A DNA stretch of 46,718 nucleotides, from positions 1 through 46,718 of the forward strand of contig NZ_SPQP01000031.1 in assembly GCF_004571075.1 (NCBI RefSeq). The letters run 5' to 3'. The stretch comes from Blastococcus sp. TF02A-35 (GTDB taxonomy: Bacteria > Actinomycetota > Actinomycetes > Mycobacteriales > Geodermatophilaceae). The notes beneath the pieces are model-generated. The model was not told the DNA's origin, did no database searches, and saw only the letters and a list, made by a program, of their open reading frames with translations. Every line of letters starts with the position of its first letter. Position 1 is the first letter of the stretch. Both the position numbers and the translations under genes were made by a program. This document shows, piece by piece, positions 9,532-18,254 of the stretch.

Positions 9532-9911
9532 GCCCGCCGGCCGGTGGGCCCGTGGTCGCCCTGTGCCTCGGCACTGCCTGCGCGGTCGCCCGCGCGCGGA
9601 CGGTCGGCGCCGTGGGGGAGGCGGTGCGCAGCACGCGGGGGGCGGTCCTGGTCACCGCCGGCTGCCTCGGGCCCTGCGGGCTCGCCGCGGTGGCGGCGGT
9701 GGCCCACCGGCGAGGCGAGGACGGGTGCTCGGGGCCGACCGTGTGGCTGTCCGGGGTCCAGGACGCCGAGCGGGCCGCAGCGCTCGCCGCCTGGGTGCGG
9801 GAGGGCGGGCCGGGCCCCTCGGGCGAGCCCGACGCCGGGCTGCCGGCCACGCTCGTGCCCGCTGAGGCGACCATCGGGCCGCCGATGCGGATCGGCCCCG
9901 CCGGCGGCTGA
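9528..9911 (+). CDS. 2Fe-2S ferredoxin-like (thioredoxin fold) protein
   Basis: 127 residues. Contains CLGTAC near residue 13 and CLGPCGLAAVAAV near residue 48, the four-Cys pattern of the thioredoxin-like 2Fe-2S ferredoxin family. A further Cys lies in the EDGCSG loop. Last gene of the cobW operon; GTG start overlaps the mini-L32 stop. Function unknown; it may bind iron-sulfur or zinc. Converges with zur with only two bases between stop codons. Confidence 0.7.
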   Translation: MSPPAGGPVVALCLGTACAVARARTVGAVGEAVRSTRGAVLVTAGCLGPCGLAAVAAVAHRRGEDGCSGPTVWLSGVQDAERAAALAAWVREGGPGPSGEPDAGLPATLVPAEATIGPPMRIGPAGG

Positions 9912-9913
9912 GC

Positions 9914-10333
9914 TCAGCCGCGCCGGGCCGCGCAGCCGCGGCAGGTGCCGAACACCTCGAGGTCGTGCCGCACGTCGGCGAAGCCGTGCTCCGCCGCGAC
10001 CCGCGCCGTCCAGCGCTCGACCGGAGGGGCCGCGACCTCGACGGTCAGCCCGCAGGAGCGGCAGACGAGGTGGTGGTGGTGGCTCGGCGAGCACCGCCGG
10101 TACCCGGCCTCGCCGTCCGGCCCGCGCAGCACGTCGAGCAGCCCGTCGTCGACCAGGGCCTGCAGGGCGCGGTACACCGTCGCCAGCCCCACGGTGTCGC
10201 CCCGCTCGCGGAGCAGGGTGTGCAGGTCCTGGGCGCTGCGGAAGCCGTCGAGCTCCTCCAGCAGGCCCAGGACGGCGTCACGCTGCCGGCTGGGCCGCCG
10301 GGCCGCACCCTCCGCCTGCCCGGGGGCGCTCAC
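9914..10333 (-). CDS. zur: Fur-family regulator, zinc uptake regulator Zur
   Basis: 139 residues. Winged-helix N-terminus (LEELDGFRSAQDLHTLLRE, GLATVYRALQALVDDGL) and a C-terminal metal/dimer domain with SPSHHHHLVCRSCG and a second FGTCRGC pair, the two CxxC of the structural zinc site. Assigned to Zur rather than Fur because it is the fourth gene of znuA-znuC-znuB-zur and because two Zur boxes occur in the locus. GTG start overlaps the znuB stop. Since a Zur box covers the znuA start, Zur likely represses its own operon. Confidence 0.92.
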   Translation of the reverse strand: MSAPGQAEGAARRPSRQRDAVLGLLEELDGFRSAQDLHTLLRERGDTVGLATVYRALQALVDDGLLDVLRGPDGEAGYRRCSPSHHHHLVCRSCGLTVEVAAPPVERWTARVAAEHGFADVRHDLEVFGTCRGCAARRG

Positions 10334-11346
10334 CGCTGCCCTGCGCCGGGGGCCGGGACCTCGACGCCGTGCTCGTCGTAGTGGACGCCGGCAGCGGTCA
10401 GGTGCGGGGCGTGCAGGTGCCCGTCGTGGTCGTAGTCGACGTGGTCCCCGTGCGGGACCGGGCGGTGGCCGCAGCCCTCGCCGTGCTCGTGCGGGTGGGC
10501 TGCGTGCACCTCGCCGCGCCGCCGGTGCCGCCGGCGGGCGGTGGCCTCGCGCAGCGCCACCGCGGCGGCGACCACGAGGAAGAGGGCGATCGCCAGCAGC
10601 ACGATGGTGCCGCCCGACGGGGTGCCGGTGTAGTACGACGCCGTCGTGCCCGAGACGCTGACGACCAGCCCGATGCCGCAGGCGAGGAACAGGGCCTGCC
10701 GGAAGCTGCGGGCGAGCAGCTGCGCCACCGCGCTCGGCACGATCATCAGCGCGCTGATGAGCAGCAGGCCGACCACCCGCATGGAGAGCACGACGGTCGA
10801 CGCGACGAGGGCGGCCAGCACGATGTTGAGGGCCAGCACCGGCAGCCCCACGGCGCGGGCGTACTCCTCGTCGTCGCTCACCGCGTAGAGCCGCTGGCCC
10901 AGCAGGCCGACGACGGCGAGCACGAGCAGGGCGATGACGGAGAAGACGACGAGGTCGTCGCCGCTGGTCGTGGTGATGGCGCCGAAGAGGTAGGACTCCA
11001 GGTTGGTCGCCTGGCCGCGCGGGGCGAGGCTGAGCAGCACCACGCCGCCGGCGATGCCGCCGTAGAAGAGCACCGCGAGCGCGACGTCACCGCTGGTGCG
11101 GCCACGGGCCCGGACGAGCTCGATCAGGACCGCACCGAGGACGGCGGCGACCAGGGCCGCCCCCACCGGCGCGGTCGAGGTCAGGACCCCGATCGCCACG
11201 CCGGTCAGGGCGATGTGCCCCAGCCCGTCGCCGAGCAGCGACAGCCGGCGCTGGACCAGGAAGATGCCCACCGCGGGGGCGACCAGCCCGACCAGCAGGG
11301 ACGCCAGCAGCGCACGCTGCATGAAGCCGTACTCGAGGACCTCCAC
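10330..11346 (-). CDS. znuB: zinc ABC transporter permease
   Basis: 338 residues, ABC-3 family membrane protein with about eight helices (e.g. ALLASLLVGLVAPAVGIFLV, LLLISALMIVPSAVAQLLA). After the last helix comes an unusual cytoplasmic-side tail rich in His and Asp (EHGEGCGHRPVPHGDHVDYD and further His residues), roughly 60 residues, absent from most ZnuB proteins. GTG start one base after the znuC stop; stop overlaps zur. Confidence 0.94.
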   Translation of the reverse strand: MEVLEYGFMQRALLASLLVGLVAPAVGIFLVQRRLSLLGDGLGHIALTGVAIGVLTSTAPVGAALVAAVLGAVLIELVRARGRTSGDVALAVLFYGGIAGGVVLLSLAPRGQATNLESYLFGAITTTSGDDLVVFSVIALLVLAVVGLLGQRLYAVSDDEEYARAVGLPVLALNIVLAALVASTVVLSMRVVGLLLISALMIVPSAVAQLLARSFRQALFLACGIGLVVSVSGTTASYYTGTPSGGTIVLLAIALFLVVAAAVALREATARRRHRRRGEVHAAHPHEHGEGCGHRPVPHGDHVDYDHDGHLHAPHLTAAGVHYDEHGVEVPAPGAGQR

Positions 11347-11347
11347 G

Positions 11348-12169
11348 TCAGCGCCCTCCGCCCAGGCGCACGGGGCGCGTCGACACGGTGGGCTGGTCCA
11401 GGCGGTAGCCCGCCCGGACGGGCTCCTCGCCCGGGCCGCAGTGGTGGTCGCCGTGGCCGGTGGCCGGCTCGGCGCCGGTGAGCGGGCCGTCGTACCGGAT
11501 GTGCCCCTGGTCCACGACGACGGCGCGGGTGAGGACGCCGCTCAGCGGGCCGGTCTCGTGGGTGACCACCAGCAGGGTCGTGCCGGCGGCCGAGACGCGG
11601 GCGAGCACCTCGGCCAGCGCCTGCTGGCTCGCCGCGTCCACGCCCGCAGTCGGCTCGTCCATGACCAACAGCTCCGGCTGGGCGGCCAGGGCGCGTGCGA
11701 CCAGGACCCGCCGCTGCTGCCCGCCGGAGAGCGAGGCCACCGGCTCCTCCATGCGGTCGGCGAGCCCGACGGCGGCGACCGCCTCGCCGACGGCCACGCG
11801 GTCGGCGGCGCCGAGCCGGCGGAACAGGCCCCGCCGGGCGAGGCGGCCCACAGAGACCACCTCGCGGACGGTCGCGGGCACCGCGCCGCTCACGGTGTGC
11901 CGCTGGGGCACGTAGCCGACCCGGCCGCGCTCGCGCAGCCGGCCGACCGGGGCGCCGAGGAGCTCCACCTCGCCGCCCAGCACGGTCGCCAGGCCCAGCA
12001 TCCCGCGGGCGAGGGTCGTCTTGCCGGACCCGTTGGACCCGAGGACCGCGACCGCCTCACCCCGCTGCACGGTCAGGTCGACGCGGGTGACGATCGGGAC
12101 GTCGTCGTAGCCGATGCTGGCGTCCCGCAGCCGGACGGCGGGGCCGTCGGCGGGAGAGCGGTCGGTCAT
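11348..12169 (-). CDS. znuC: zinc ABC transporter ATP-binding protein
   Basis: 273 residues. Walker A GSNGSGKTT near residue 45, Q-loop in YVPQRH, signature LSGGQQRRV, Walker B LLVMDEPTAGVD and H-loop VVTHE. The C-terminal extension contains GHGDHHCGPGEE, a small His/Cys cluster. ATG 12169 overlaps the znuA stop (ATGA), so coupled translation. Confidence 0.95.
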   Translation of the reverse strand: MTDRSPADGPAVRLRDASIGYDDVPIVTRVDLTVQRGEAVAVLGSNGSGKTTLARGMLGLATVLGGEVELLGAPVGRLRERGRVGYVPQRHTVSGAVPATVREVVSVGRLARRGLFRRLGAADRVAVGEAVAAVGLADRMEEPVASLSGGQQRRVLVARALAAQPELLVMDEPTAGVDAASQQALAEVLARVSAAGTTLLVVTHETGPLSGVLTRAVVVDQGHIRYDGPLTGAEPATGHGDHHCGPGEEPVRAGYRLDQPTVSTRPVRLGGGR

Positions 12170-13137
12170 GAACAGGACTGGCCTTCCTGGAGCGTGGCGA
12201 GGTTGGCGCGCATCACCTGCAGATAGTCCTCGCCGGCGGACTCGTCCGTCAGCCCCTCGATCGGGTCGAGGACGGCGACCCGCGCCCCGGCCTCCTCCGC
12301 CACCGTCTCGGCGACGGCGGGGTCGACCAGGGTCTCGCTGTAGACGGTCGTGATGCCGCGGTCCCGGACGAGGTCGGCGATCTCCGCCTGCTGGGCGGGG
12401 CTCGGCTCCTGCGACGGGCTCAGGCCGCTGATGCCGACCACCTCGAGACCGTAGCGCTCGGCGAGGTAGCCGAAGGCCTCGTGGCTGGTCACCAGGGTGT
12501 CGACCGCGCAGGTCGCCAGCCCGGCCTCCATCTCGGCGTCGAGCTCCTCGAGGTCGGCCCGCAGCGCGGCCGCGTTCTCCTCGTAGGCGGCGGCGCCGTC
12601 CGGGTCGAGCTCGGTGAACCGCTCGGCCAGGGCGTCGCCGACGGCGGCCAGCCGCGTGGGGTCCAGCCAGAAGTGCGGGTCGACGGCCTCGTCGCCGTGG
12701 TCGTGCCCGTGCTCGTCCTCGGCGTGCTCCTCCTCGGCGTGCTTCTCCTCGGCGTGGCCGTGGTGGTCTCCCTCGACCAGGTCGGCCGCGTCGCCCGCGT
12801 TCCACGCGGCGTCACCGGCCTCCGACCCGGCGGCCTCGTCCAGCGCCGGCTGGAAGCCCTCCAGGTAGACGAGGAGGTCGGCCTCGCCGATGGCGGCGAC
12901 GTCGCGCGGGGCGAGCTCCAGGTCGTGGGCCTCGGCGCCCGCGGGGGTCAGGGACGACACGGAGGCCCGGTCGCCGCCGACGCGCTCGGCGGCCCACTCC
13001 AGCGGGTAGAAGCCGGCGACCACGGTGAGGCCGTCGGTCGCGGCGTCGTCCCCGCTGCCGCCGCCGCACCCTGCTGTCAGCACCGCGGCGGCGGCGACGG
13101 CGGTCAGTGCGGTCCAGCGGCGGGGAGCGGTGCGCAT
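12166..13137 (-). CDS. znuA: zinc ABC transporter substrate-binding lipoprotein
   Basis: 323 residues from ATG 13137. Signal peptide with lipobox LTAGC at about residue 19-23. Cluster A-I fold; the mobile His/Glu/Asp-rich loop ([20 protein letters not shown], then [18 protein letters not shown]) is typical of zinc-specific binding proteins. Later zinc ligands include the [15 protein letters not shown] segment. A second ATG three codons upstream (13146) is possible. The start codon itself lies in the Zur operator. First gene of znuA-znuC-znuB-zur. Confidence 0.95.
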   Translation of the reverse strand: MRTAPRRWTALTAVAAAAVLTAGCGGGSGDDAATDGLTVVAGFYPLEWAAERVGGDRASVSSLTPAGAEAHDLELAPRDVAAIGEADLLVYLEGFQPALDEAAGSEAGDAAWNAGDAADLVEGDHHGHAEEKHAEEEHAEDEHGHDHGDEAVDPHFWLDPTRLAAVGDALAERFTELDPDGAAAYEENAAALRADLEELDAEMEAGLATCAVDTLVTSHEAFGYLAERYGLEVVGISGLSPSQEPSPAQQAEIADLVRDRGITTVYSETLVDPAVAETVAEEAGARVAVLDPIEGLTDESAGEDYLQVMRANLATLQEGQSCS

Positions 13138-13151
13138 GAGAATCATTCTCG
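13137..13151. promoter_or_regulatory. Zur operator over the znuA start
   Basis: TGAGAATCATTCTCG: seven-base arms around C, with a mismatch only in the outermost position. It matches the Zur consensus better than the box at 7893-7907. It covers the znuA initiation codon and lies about 75 bases from proA, so it should act on znuA only. Confidence 0.87.
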
Positions 13152-13211
13152 CATATGCCACGATGGGTGGTCCCACGCCCCTGACCGGCGGAACGGGGGC
13201 GCCCGCCCGCG

Positions 13212-13217
13212 TAGGCT
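13212..13217 (+). promoter_or_regulatory. leaderless-type -10 element for proA
   Basis: TAGGCT at 13212-13217 is followed by exactly seven bases and then the proA GTG, the spacing expected when transcription begins at the start codon. No ribosome-binding site is visible before proA, which supports a leaderless mRNA. Confidence 0.6.
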
Positions 13218-13224
13218 CGCGGGC

Positions 13225-14478
13225 GTGTCCGACGCTGCTGAGCTGCCGCTGATCGGTGCCGCCGCGCTCCGCGCGAAGGCGGCCGCCCGGGTGCTGCGCA
13301 CCCTGCCGAGCGACGCCAAGGACGCCGCCCTCACCGCGATGGCGGAGGCCCTGGTCGAGCGCACCGACGAGATCCTGAGCGCGAACGCCGCCGACGTCGA
13401 CGCCGCGGCTGCCGCCGGCACCCCGGCCTCGGTGCTCGACCGGCTCCGGCTGGACCCGGCACGCATCGCCGGGGTGGCCGACGCGCTGCGCCAGCTGGTC
13501 GCACTGCCCGACCCGGTGGGCGACGTCGTCCGCGGCTCGCGGCTGCCCAACGGGCTGGAGCTCACGCAGGTCCGCGTGCCCCTGGGCGTCGTGGGCATCG
13601 TCTACGAGGCGCGGCCCAACGTGACCGTCGACGCCGCGGGGCTCTGCCTCAAGAGCGGCAACGCGGCCCTGCTGCGCGGCTCGGCGTCGGCGTTCGGCAC
13701 CAACACCGCGCTGGTCGCCGTCCTCACCGAGGCGGGGGAGAAGGCGGGCCTGCCGGCCGGCTTCGTCGAGCTGCTGCCGGCCGACCGGGCGTCGGTCGGC
13801 GAGCTGCTGGACGCCCGCGGCCTCGTCGACGTCGTGATCCCGCGGGGTGGCGCCTCGCTGATCCAGCGGGTCGTCCGCGAGTCGCGGGTGCCCGTCATCG
13901 AGACCGGGGAGGGCAACGTCCACGTCTACGTCGACGCCTCCGCCGACCCCGAGATCGCCGAGTCGGTGGTGCTCAACTCCAAGACCTCCCGGGTCAGCGT
14001 CTGCAACAGCGCCGAGACGCTGCTGGTCCACCGCGGCTACCCGCACCTGCCCCGCCTCCTCGCGGCCCTGTCCGGCTCGGGCGTCGACCTGCACGGCGAC
14101 GACGCCGCGCGGGCGGCGCACGACGCCGTCGTCCCGGCGACCGACGAGGACTGGGCCACCGAGTACCTGTCGATGGACATGGCCGTGCGCGTCGTCGACG
14201 ACCTCCCGCAGGCCCTGGAGCACATCGCGCGGTGGAGCACCGGGCACACCGAGGCGATCGTCGCCGACTCCGCCGCCGCCATCGCGGCGTTCACCGCGGG
14301 CGTCGACTCGGCCGCGGTGATGGTGAACGCCTCCACCCGCTTCACCGACGGCGGCGAGTTCGGGTTCGGCGCCGAGATCGGGATCTCGACCCAGAAGCTG
14401 CACGCCCGCGGCCCGCTCGGGCTGCCGGAGCTGACCTCCACCACCTACGTCGTGACGGGCAGCGGCCACACCCGCTGA
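13225..14478 (+). CDS. proA: glutamate-5-semialdehyde dehydrogenase
   Basis: Second step of proline synthesis: NADPH reduction of glutamyl 5-phosphate to the semialdehyde. 417 residues, the usual length. Aldehyde-dehydrogenase fold with [40 protein letters not shown], the catalytic Cys in the [14 protein letters not shown] segment, and [20 protein letters not shown] near the end. GTG start chosen from the -10 seven bases upstream; the longer upstream open frame is antisense to znuA. Confidence 0.97.
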   Translation: MSDAAELPLIGAAALRAKAAARVLRTLPSDAKDAALTAMAEALVERTDEILSANAADVDAAAAAGTPASVLDRLRLDPARIAGVADALRQLVALPDPVGDVVRGSRLPNGLELTQVRVPLGVVGIVYEARPNVTVDAAGLCLKSGNAALLRGSASAFGTNTALVAVLTEAGEKAGLPAGFVELLPADRASVGELLDARGLVDVVIPRGGASLIQRVVRESRVPVIETGEGNVHVYVDASADPEIAESVVLNSKTSRVSVCNSAETLLVHRGYPHLPRLLAALSGSGVDLHGDDAARAAHDAVVPATDEDWATEYLSMDMAVRVVDDLPQALEHIARWSTGHTEAIVADSAAAIAAFTAGVDSAAVMVNASTRFTDGGEFGFGAEIGISTQKLHARGPLGLPELTSTTYVVTGSGHTR

Positions 14479-14508
14479 CCCCTGCACCCCCACCGAGCAG
14501 GAGCGCCG

Positions 14509-15390
14509 ATGTCCCGCCAGCAGTCCCCGAACTTCGCCTCGGTGGCGGACGTCAGCAAGCGGCTGTCCGCGGCCGGCTACCTGCCCGACGCGCAGATCGC
14601 GACGACGGTCTTCCTCGCCGACCGGCTCGGCAAGCCGCTGCTGGTCGAGGGGCCGGCAGGCACCGGCAAGACCGAGCTGGCCAAGGCGCTGGCGGCCGCG
14701 ACCGGCTCGGAGCTGATCCGGCTGCAGTGCTACGAGGGCCTCGACGAGGCGCGGGCGCTCTACGAGTGGAACTACAAGAAGCAGCTGCTGCGCATCCAGG
14801 CCGCGCAGGGTGCCGGCGGCGCCGACTGGGACACCGTCCACGACGACATCTTCGGCGAGGAGTTCCTGCTCTCCCGGCCGCTGCTGACCGCCATCCGGCG
14901 CAGCGAGCCGACGGTCCTGCTCATCGACGAGACCGACAAGGCCGACGTCGAGGTGGAGGGGCTGCTGCTGGAGGTGCTCTCGGACTTCCAGGTGACCATC
15001 CCCGAGCTCGGCACGGTCACCGCGACCCGCCGGCCCACGGTCGTCCTCACCTCGAACGCCACCCGCGAGCTCTCCGAGGCGCTCAAGCGGCGCTGCCTGT
15101 ACCTCTCGCTGGACTATCCGACGGCCGAGCGCGAGCGGGAGATCGTGCTCTCGCGGGTGCCCGACCTCGCGCCGGGGCTGGCCGACCAGCTCGTGCGCAC
15201 CGTCCGCGCGCTCCGCGGCCTGGAGCTGAAGAAGTCGCCGTCGATCTCCGAGACCCTCGACTGGGCGCAGACCCTGCTCGAGCTCGGGCTGGACACCCTC
15301 GACGAGCCGGCCATGAGCTCGACCCTCGGCGTGGTGCTCAAGCACGCCAGCGACCAGACCCGCGCCGCCGCCGAGCTCCGGCTCAACTGA
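14509..15390 (+). CDS. MoxR-family AAA+ ATPase
   Basis: 293 residues. Walker A VEGPAGTGKTELAK near residue 45-58, Walker B TVLLIDETDKAD near 140, sensor TSNATRELSEALKRRCL. MoxR proteins act as chaperone ATPases paired with VWA-domain partners, here the next gene, whose ATG overlaps this stop (TGATG). Closest in style to CoxD-type MoxR used in maturation of molybdenum hydroxylases or in envelope stress; the target is not encoded here. ATG preceded by AGGAG. Confidence 0.93.
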   Translation: MSRQQSPNFASVADVSKRLSAAGYLPDAQIATTVFLADRLGKPLLVEGPAGTGKTELAKALAAATGSELIRLQCYEGLDEARALYEWNYKKQLLRIQAAQGAGGADWDTVHDDIFGEEFLLSRPLLTAIRRSEPTVLLIDETDKADVEVEGLLLEVLSDFQVTIPELGTVTATRRPTVVLTSNATRELSEALKRRCLYLSLDYPTAEREREIVLSRVPDLAPGLADQLVRTVRALRGLELKKSPSISETLDWAQTLLELGLDTLDEPAMSSTLGVVLKHASDQTRAAAELRLN

Positions 15391-16802
15391 TGTCGGCGGC
15401 GGTCGCCGGGCACGGCGGGCTGGCGGGCCACCTGGACGGGTTCGTCCGGGCCGTCCGCGAGGCCGGGATCCCGGTCGGCATCAGCCAGGCGGTCGACGCC
15501 GCCGAGATCCTGACCGTGGTCGACCTGCTCGACCGCGAGCAGCTGCGCCACGGGCTGGCCGCCGTCCTGCTGCAGCGGGCCGCGCAGCGGTCGACCTACG
15601 ACGTCCTGTTCGACCTGTGGTGGCCGCTCGGCGACCGGCCGGTGGCCGCGGGCGACGAGGAGGGCGCCGGCGAGGGCGGGGAGTCGACGCTCGACGTGCC
15701 GGACGACGCGGCCTTCACCGAGCTGATGCGCGCCGAGCTGCTCCGCCTGCTGACCGACGGCGACCCGGAGGAGCTCCGCCGGTTCGCCCGCGACGCCGTG
15801 GACCAGCTGGGCCAGGGGCAGCCGAGCCCGTCGGGGCAGTCCTACTTCAGCTACCGCGTGATGCGGGCGCTCTCGCCCGACACCCTGGTGGCGCAGCTGC
15901 TCGCCGGGCTGCTCGGGGACGCCGAGCGGGGCGGGCTGGCCGAGCAGGTGGCGCGGCAGACCGTCCGTGACCGGCTGGCCGCCTTCAAGTCCGCGGTCGA
16001 GGCCGAGGTGCGCCGGCGGACGGCCGCGGAGAAGGGCCGGGACCGGGTCGCGAAGAACGCCGTGCGCCCGCTGGCCGACCAGGTGGACTTCCTGCGCGCC
16101 CAGGCCGCGGACCTCGCCGAGCTGCGCCGCGCCGTGACGCCGCTGGCGCGGCGGCTGGCGGTCCGGCTGTCGGCCCGGCGCCGGATGGGCCGCGAGGGGC
16201 GGCTGGACTTCCGCAAGACGGTCCGCGCCTCCCTGGGGACCGGGGGCGTCCCCGTCGTGACCCACCACCGGCCGCGGAAGGTGCACAAGCCCGAGCTCGT
16301 CGTCCTCTGTGACGTGAGCGGGTCGGTGGCCGGGTTCAGTCACTTCACCCTGATGCTCACCCAGGCGCTGCGCGAGCACTTCACCGGCGTGCGCGCCTTC
16401 GCCTTCGTCGACTCCACCGACGAGGTGACCCGGTTCTTCCGCCCCGGGGTCGACGTGGCCGACGCCATCGCGCGCATCGGCCGGGAGGCGCAGGTCGTGG
16501 CCTACGACGGCCACAGCGACTACGGCACCGCCTTCGAGGTGTTCGCCGACCGCTGGGCGTCGGCGGTCGGGCCGAAGACGTCGCTGCTCGTGCTCGGCGA
16601 CGGCCGCACGAACTACCGCCAGCCCGGGGTGCCGGTGCTCGCCGACCTCGTGCGGCGGGCGCGCTCGGCGCACTGGCTCAACCCCGAGCCGCGCCGGCTG
16701 TGGGGGAGCGGTGACTCGGCGGCCGACCGCTACGGCGAGGTCATCGACATGGTCGAGTGCCGCAACGCCGCGCAGCTGACCGAGTTCGTCACCACCCTCT
16801 GA
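15390..16802 (+). CDS. VWA domain protein, CoxE type
   Basis: 470 residues. An N-terminal helical region with acidic insert (about 85-105) is followed by a C-terminal von Willebrand factor A domain starting at [18 protein letters not shown], which holds the MIDAS DxSxS motif. Later conserved parts: [12 protein letters not shown] and [12 protein letters not shown]. Partner of the upstream MoxR ATPase (one-base overlap). The CoxE similarity suggests metal-centre or complex maturation; exact substrate unknown. Confidence 0.88.
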   Translation: MSAAVAGHGGLAGHLDGFVRAVREAGIPVGISQAVDAAEILTVVDLLDREQLRHGLAAVLLQRAAQRSTYDVLFDLWWPLGDRPVAAGDEEGAGEGGESTLDVPDDAAFTELMRAELLRLLTDGDPEELRRFARDAVDQLGQGQPSPSGQSYFSYRVMRALSPDTLVAQLLAGLLGDAERGGLAEQVARQTVRDRLAAFKSAVEAEVRRRTAAEKGRDRVAKNAVRPLADQVDFLRAQAADLAELRRAVTPLARRLAVRLSARRRMGREGRLDFRKTVRASLGTGGVPVVTHHRPRKVHKPELVVLCDVSGSVAGFSHFTLMLTQALREHFTGVRAFAFVDSTDEVTRFFRPGVDVADAIARIGREAQVVAYDGHSDYGTAFEVFADRWASAVGPKTSLLVLGDGRTNYRQPGVPVLADLVRRARSAHWLNPEPRRLWGSGDSAADRYGEVIDMVECRNAAQLTEFVTTL

Positions 16803-16820
16803 GCACCGGTCGACACGGCC

Positions 16821-16863
16821 GCAGGTCGGCCTGTCGCCGCGTCGGCAGGTCGACATGTCGCCG
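16821..16863. repeat. 19-base direct repeat pair with palindromic core
   Basis: GCAGGTCGGCCTGTCGCCG (16821-16839) and GCAGGTCGACATGTCGCCG (16845-16863) match at 17 of 19 positions, with a 24-base period. The second copy holds the perfect palindrome CGACATGTCG (16851-16860). A looser relative, GTCGACAAGTCGGC, starts near 16940. Could be an operator or a decayed repeat. Confidence 0.5.
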
Positions 16864-16920
16864 GCAGTGGCGCGCCCCACATCGCCGCCCCGAGACGAAT
16901 CCGTAACCGAACACGGGCTG

Positions 16921-16938
16921 CCGCGTTTTTCAACGCGG
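16921..16938 (+). terminator. hairpin in VWA-nadD gap, possible terminator
   Basis: CCGCGTT (16921-16927), loop TTTC, AACGCGG (16932-16938): perfect seven-base-pair stem. It lies 119 bases after the VWA gene. No T-tract follows, so termination is uncertain. Confidence 0.45.
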
Positions 16939-17115
16939 TGTCGACAAGTCGGCACCGGCCGACCGCAACGTCGCGGTCGACCGCGACCGGCTGCACGGGG
17001 GAGCCGGTCGCAGCGGGTCCGTCCGTCCCGGTCCGAGGGCCGGGACGAACGGGCCGGCGGGGTCGGGGCCGGTCCTCGGGGGCCGGCCCCGGCGCCCCCC
17101 GGATACCCTCGTCCG

Positions 17116-17856
17116 GTGGCGGGTCGACGAGTCGGTGTGATGGGTGGGACGTTCGATCCCATCCACCACGGTCACCTGGTGGCCGCCAGCGAGGTCGCCG
17201 GGCTGTTCGGGCTCGACGAGGTGGTCTTCGTGCCGACCGGCGAGCCGTGGCAGAAGAGCGACCGGTCGGTCAGCCCCGCCGAGGACCGGTACCTGATGAC
17301 CGTCATCGCGACGGCGTCCAACCCGCGCTTCTCGGTGAGCCGGGTGGACATCGACCGAGGCGGCCCGACGTACACCTTCGACACGCTCACCGACCTGCAC
17401 GCGCAGCGTCCCGACGACGAGCTGTTCTTCATCACCGGCGCCGACGCGCTGGCCCAGATCATGACCTGGCGCGACGGTGCCCGGTGCTTCGAGCTGGCGC
17501 ACTTCATCGGCGTGACCCGCCCCGGGTACACGCTGGCGGGCTCGCACCTCCCCGAGGGGGGCGTGAGCCTGGTCGAGATCCCGGCGCTGGCCATCAGCTC
17601 CAGCGACTGCCGCGCGCGGGTCGACCGGGGGATGCCGGTCTGGTACCTCGTCCCCGACGGCGTCGTCCAGTACATCGAGAAGCGCGGCCTGTACCGCCGG
17701 CCGGTCGGCCGGACGGCGCAGGCGAGCGCCGACGGGCGGCTCGCGAACGACCGCCCCACGTACGACCGCCCACCGCCGAACGCGTCCGGGAACACCTCCA
17801 CCGGCGCGGGCGCTGACCCATCACCTACTCCACACCTCCAGGAGGTACCCCGATGA
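17116..17856 (+). CDS. nadD: nicotinate-nucleotide adenylyltransferase
   Basis: Makes nicotinate adenine dinucleotide from NaMN and ATP in NAD synthesis. 246 residues: nucleotidyltransferase start [20 protein letters not shown], middle [10 protein letters not shown], and the C-terminal [10 protein letters not shown] signature (ISSTxIR in relatives). About 45 extra residues after [11 protein letters not shown] are low-complexity and end in an ATGA overlap with rsfS. GTG 17116 has a -10 TACCCT six bases upstream. Confidence 0.95.
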   Translation: MAGRRVGVMGGTFDPIHHGHLVAASEVAGLFGLDEVVFVPTGEPWQKSDRSVSPAEDRYLMTVIATASNPRFSVSRVDIDRGGPTYTFDTLTDLHAQRPDDELFFITGADALAQIMTWRDGARCFELAHFIGVTRPGYTLAGSHLPEGGVSLVEIPALAISSSDCRARVDRGMPVWYLVPDGVVQYIEKRGLYRRPVGRTAQASADGRLANDRPTYDRPPPNASGNTSTGAGADPSPTPHLQEVPR

Positions 17857-18254
17857 CCGCCTCGGCCGAGGCCCGGGAGACCGCGCTCGTCGCCGCCCAG
17901 GCGGCTGCGGACAAGCTGGCCACCGACGTCACCATCGTCGACGTCAGCGAGCGGCTCGCCATCACCGATGCGTTCGTCCTCGCATCGGCTCCCAACGAGC
18001 GGCAGGTGCAGGCCATCGTCGACGAGGTGGAGGAGCGGCTCCGGGAGCACGGGGTGAAGCCGGTGCGCCGCGAGGGCGTCGCCGAGGCCCGCTGGGTGCT
18101 CCTCGACTTCGTCGACGTCGTCGTGCACGTCCAGCACGCCGAGGAGCGGGCCTACTACGCCCTCGAGCGGCTCTGGAAGGACTGCCCGGCCATCCCGTTC
18201 GTGGACGCCGCGCAGCCGGCGGAGACCGCGACCCCGGAGACGGCCGGCCAGTGA
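17853..18254 (+). CDS. rsfS: ribosomal silencing factor RsfS
   Basis: 133 residues, DUF143/Iojap family: binds L14 and blocks subunit joining in starvation. Conserved [40 protein letters not shown] and the [20 protein letters not shown] end. GGAGG lies seven bases before ATG 17853. Sits between nadD and a histidine phosphatase as in mycobacteria (Rv2421c-Rv2420c-Rv2419c order). Confidence 0.95.
   Translation: MTASAEARETALVAAQAAADKLATDVTIVDVSERLAITDAFVLASAPNERQVQAIVDEVEERLREHGVKPVRREGVAEARWVLLDFVDVVVHVQHAEERAYYALERLWKDCPAIPFVDAAQPAETATPETAGQ

Larger units (their letters stand above)
16803..17115. other. 313-base intergenic region with repeats and hairpin
   Basis: No gene seen. Contains a pair of 19-base repeats (16821-16839, 16845-16863), a hairpin (16921-16938), several GTCGAC sites and, at the right end, the -10 TACCCT (17104-17109), six bases before the nadD GTG. 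16890-16930 is less GC-rich than its surroundings. Confidence 0.6.

Noticed and set aside
12166-15345. 1059-residue minus-strand open frame containing znuA
   Set aside because: Only the last ~323 codons are znuA; the upstream part is antisense to proA and moxR. The lipoprotein signal peptide fixes the start at 13137 (or 13146).
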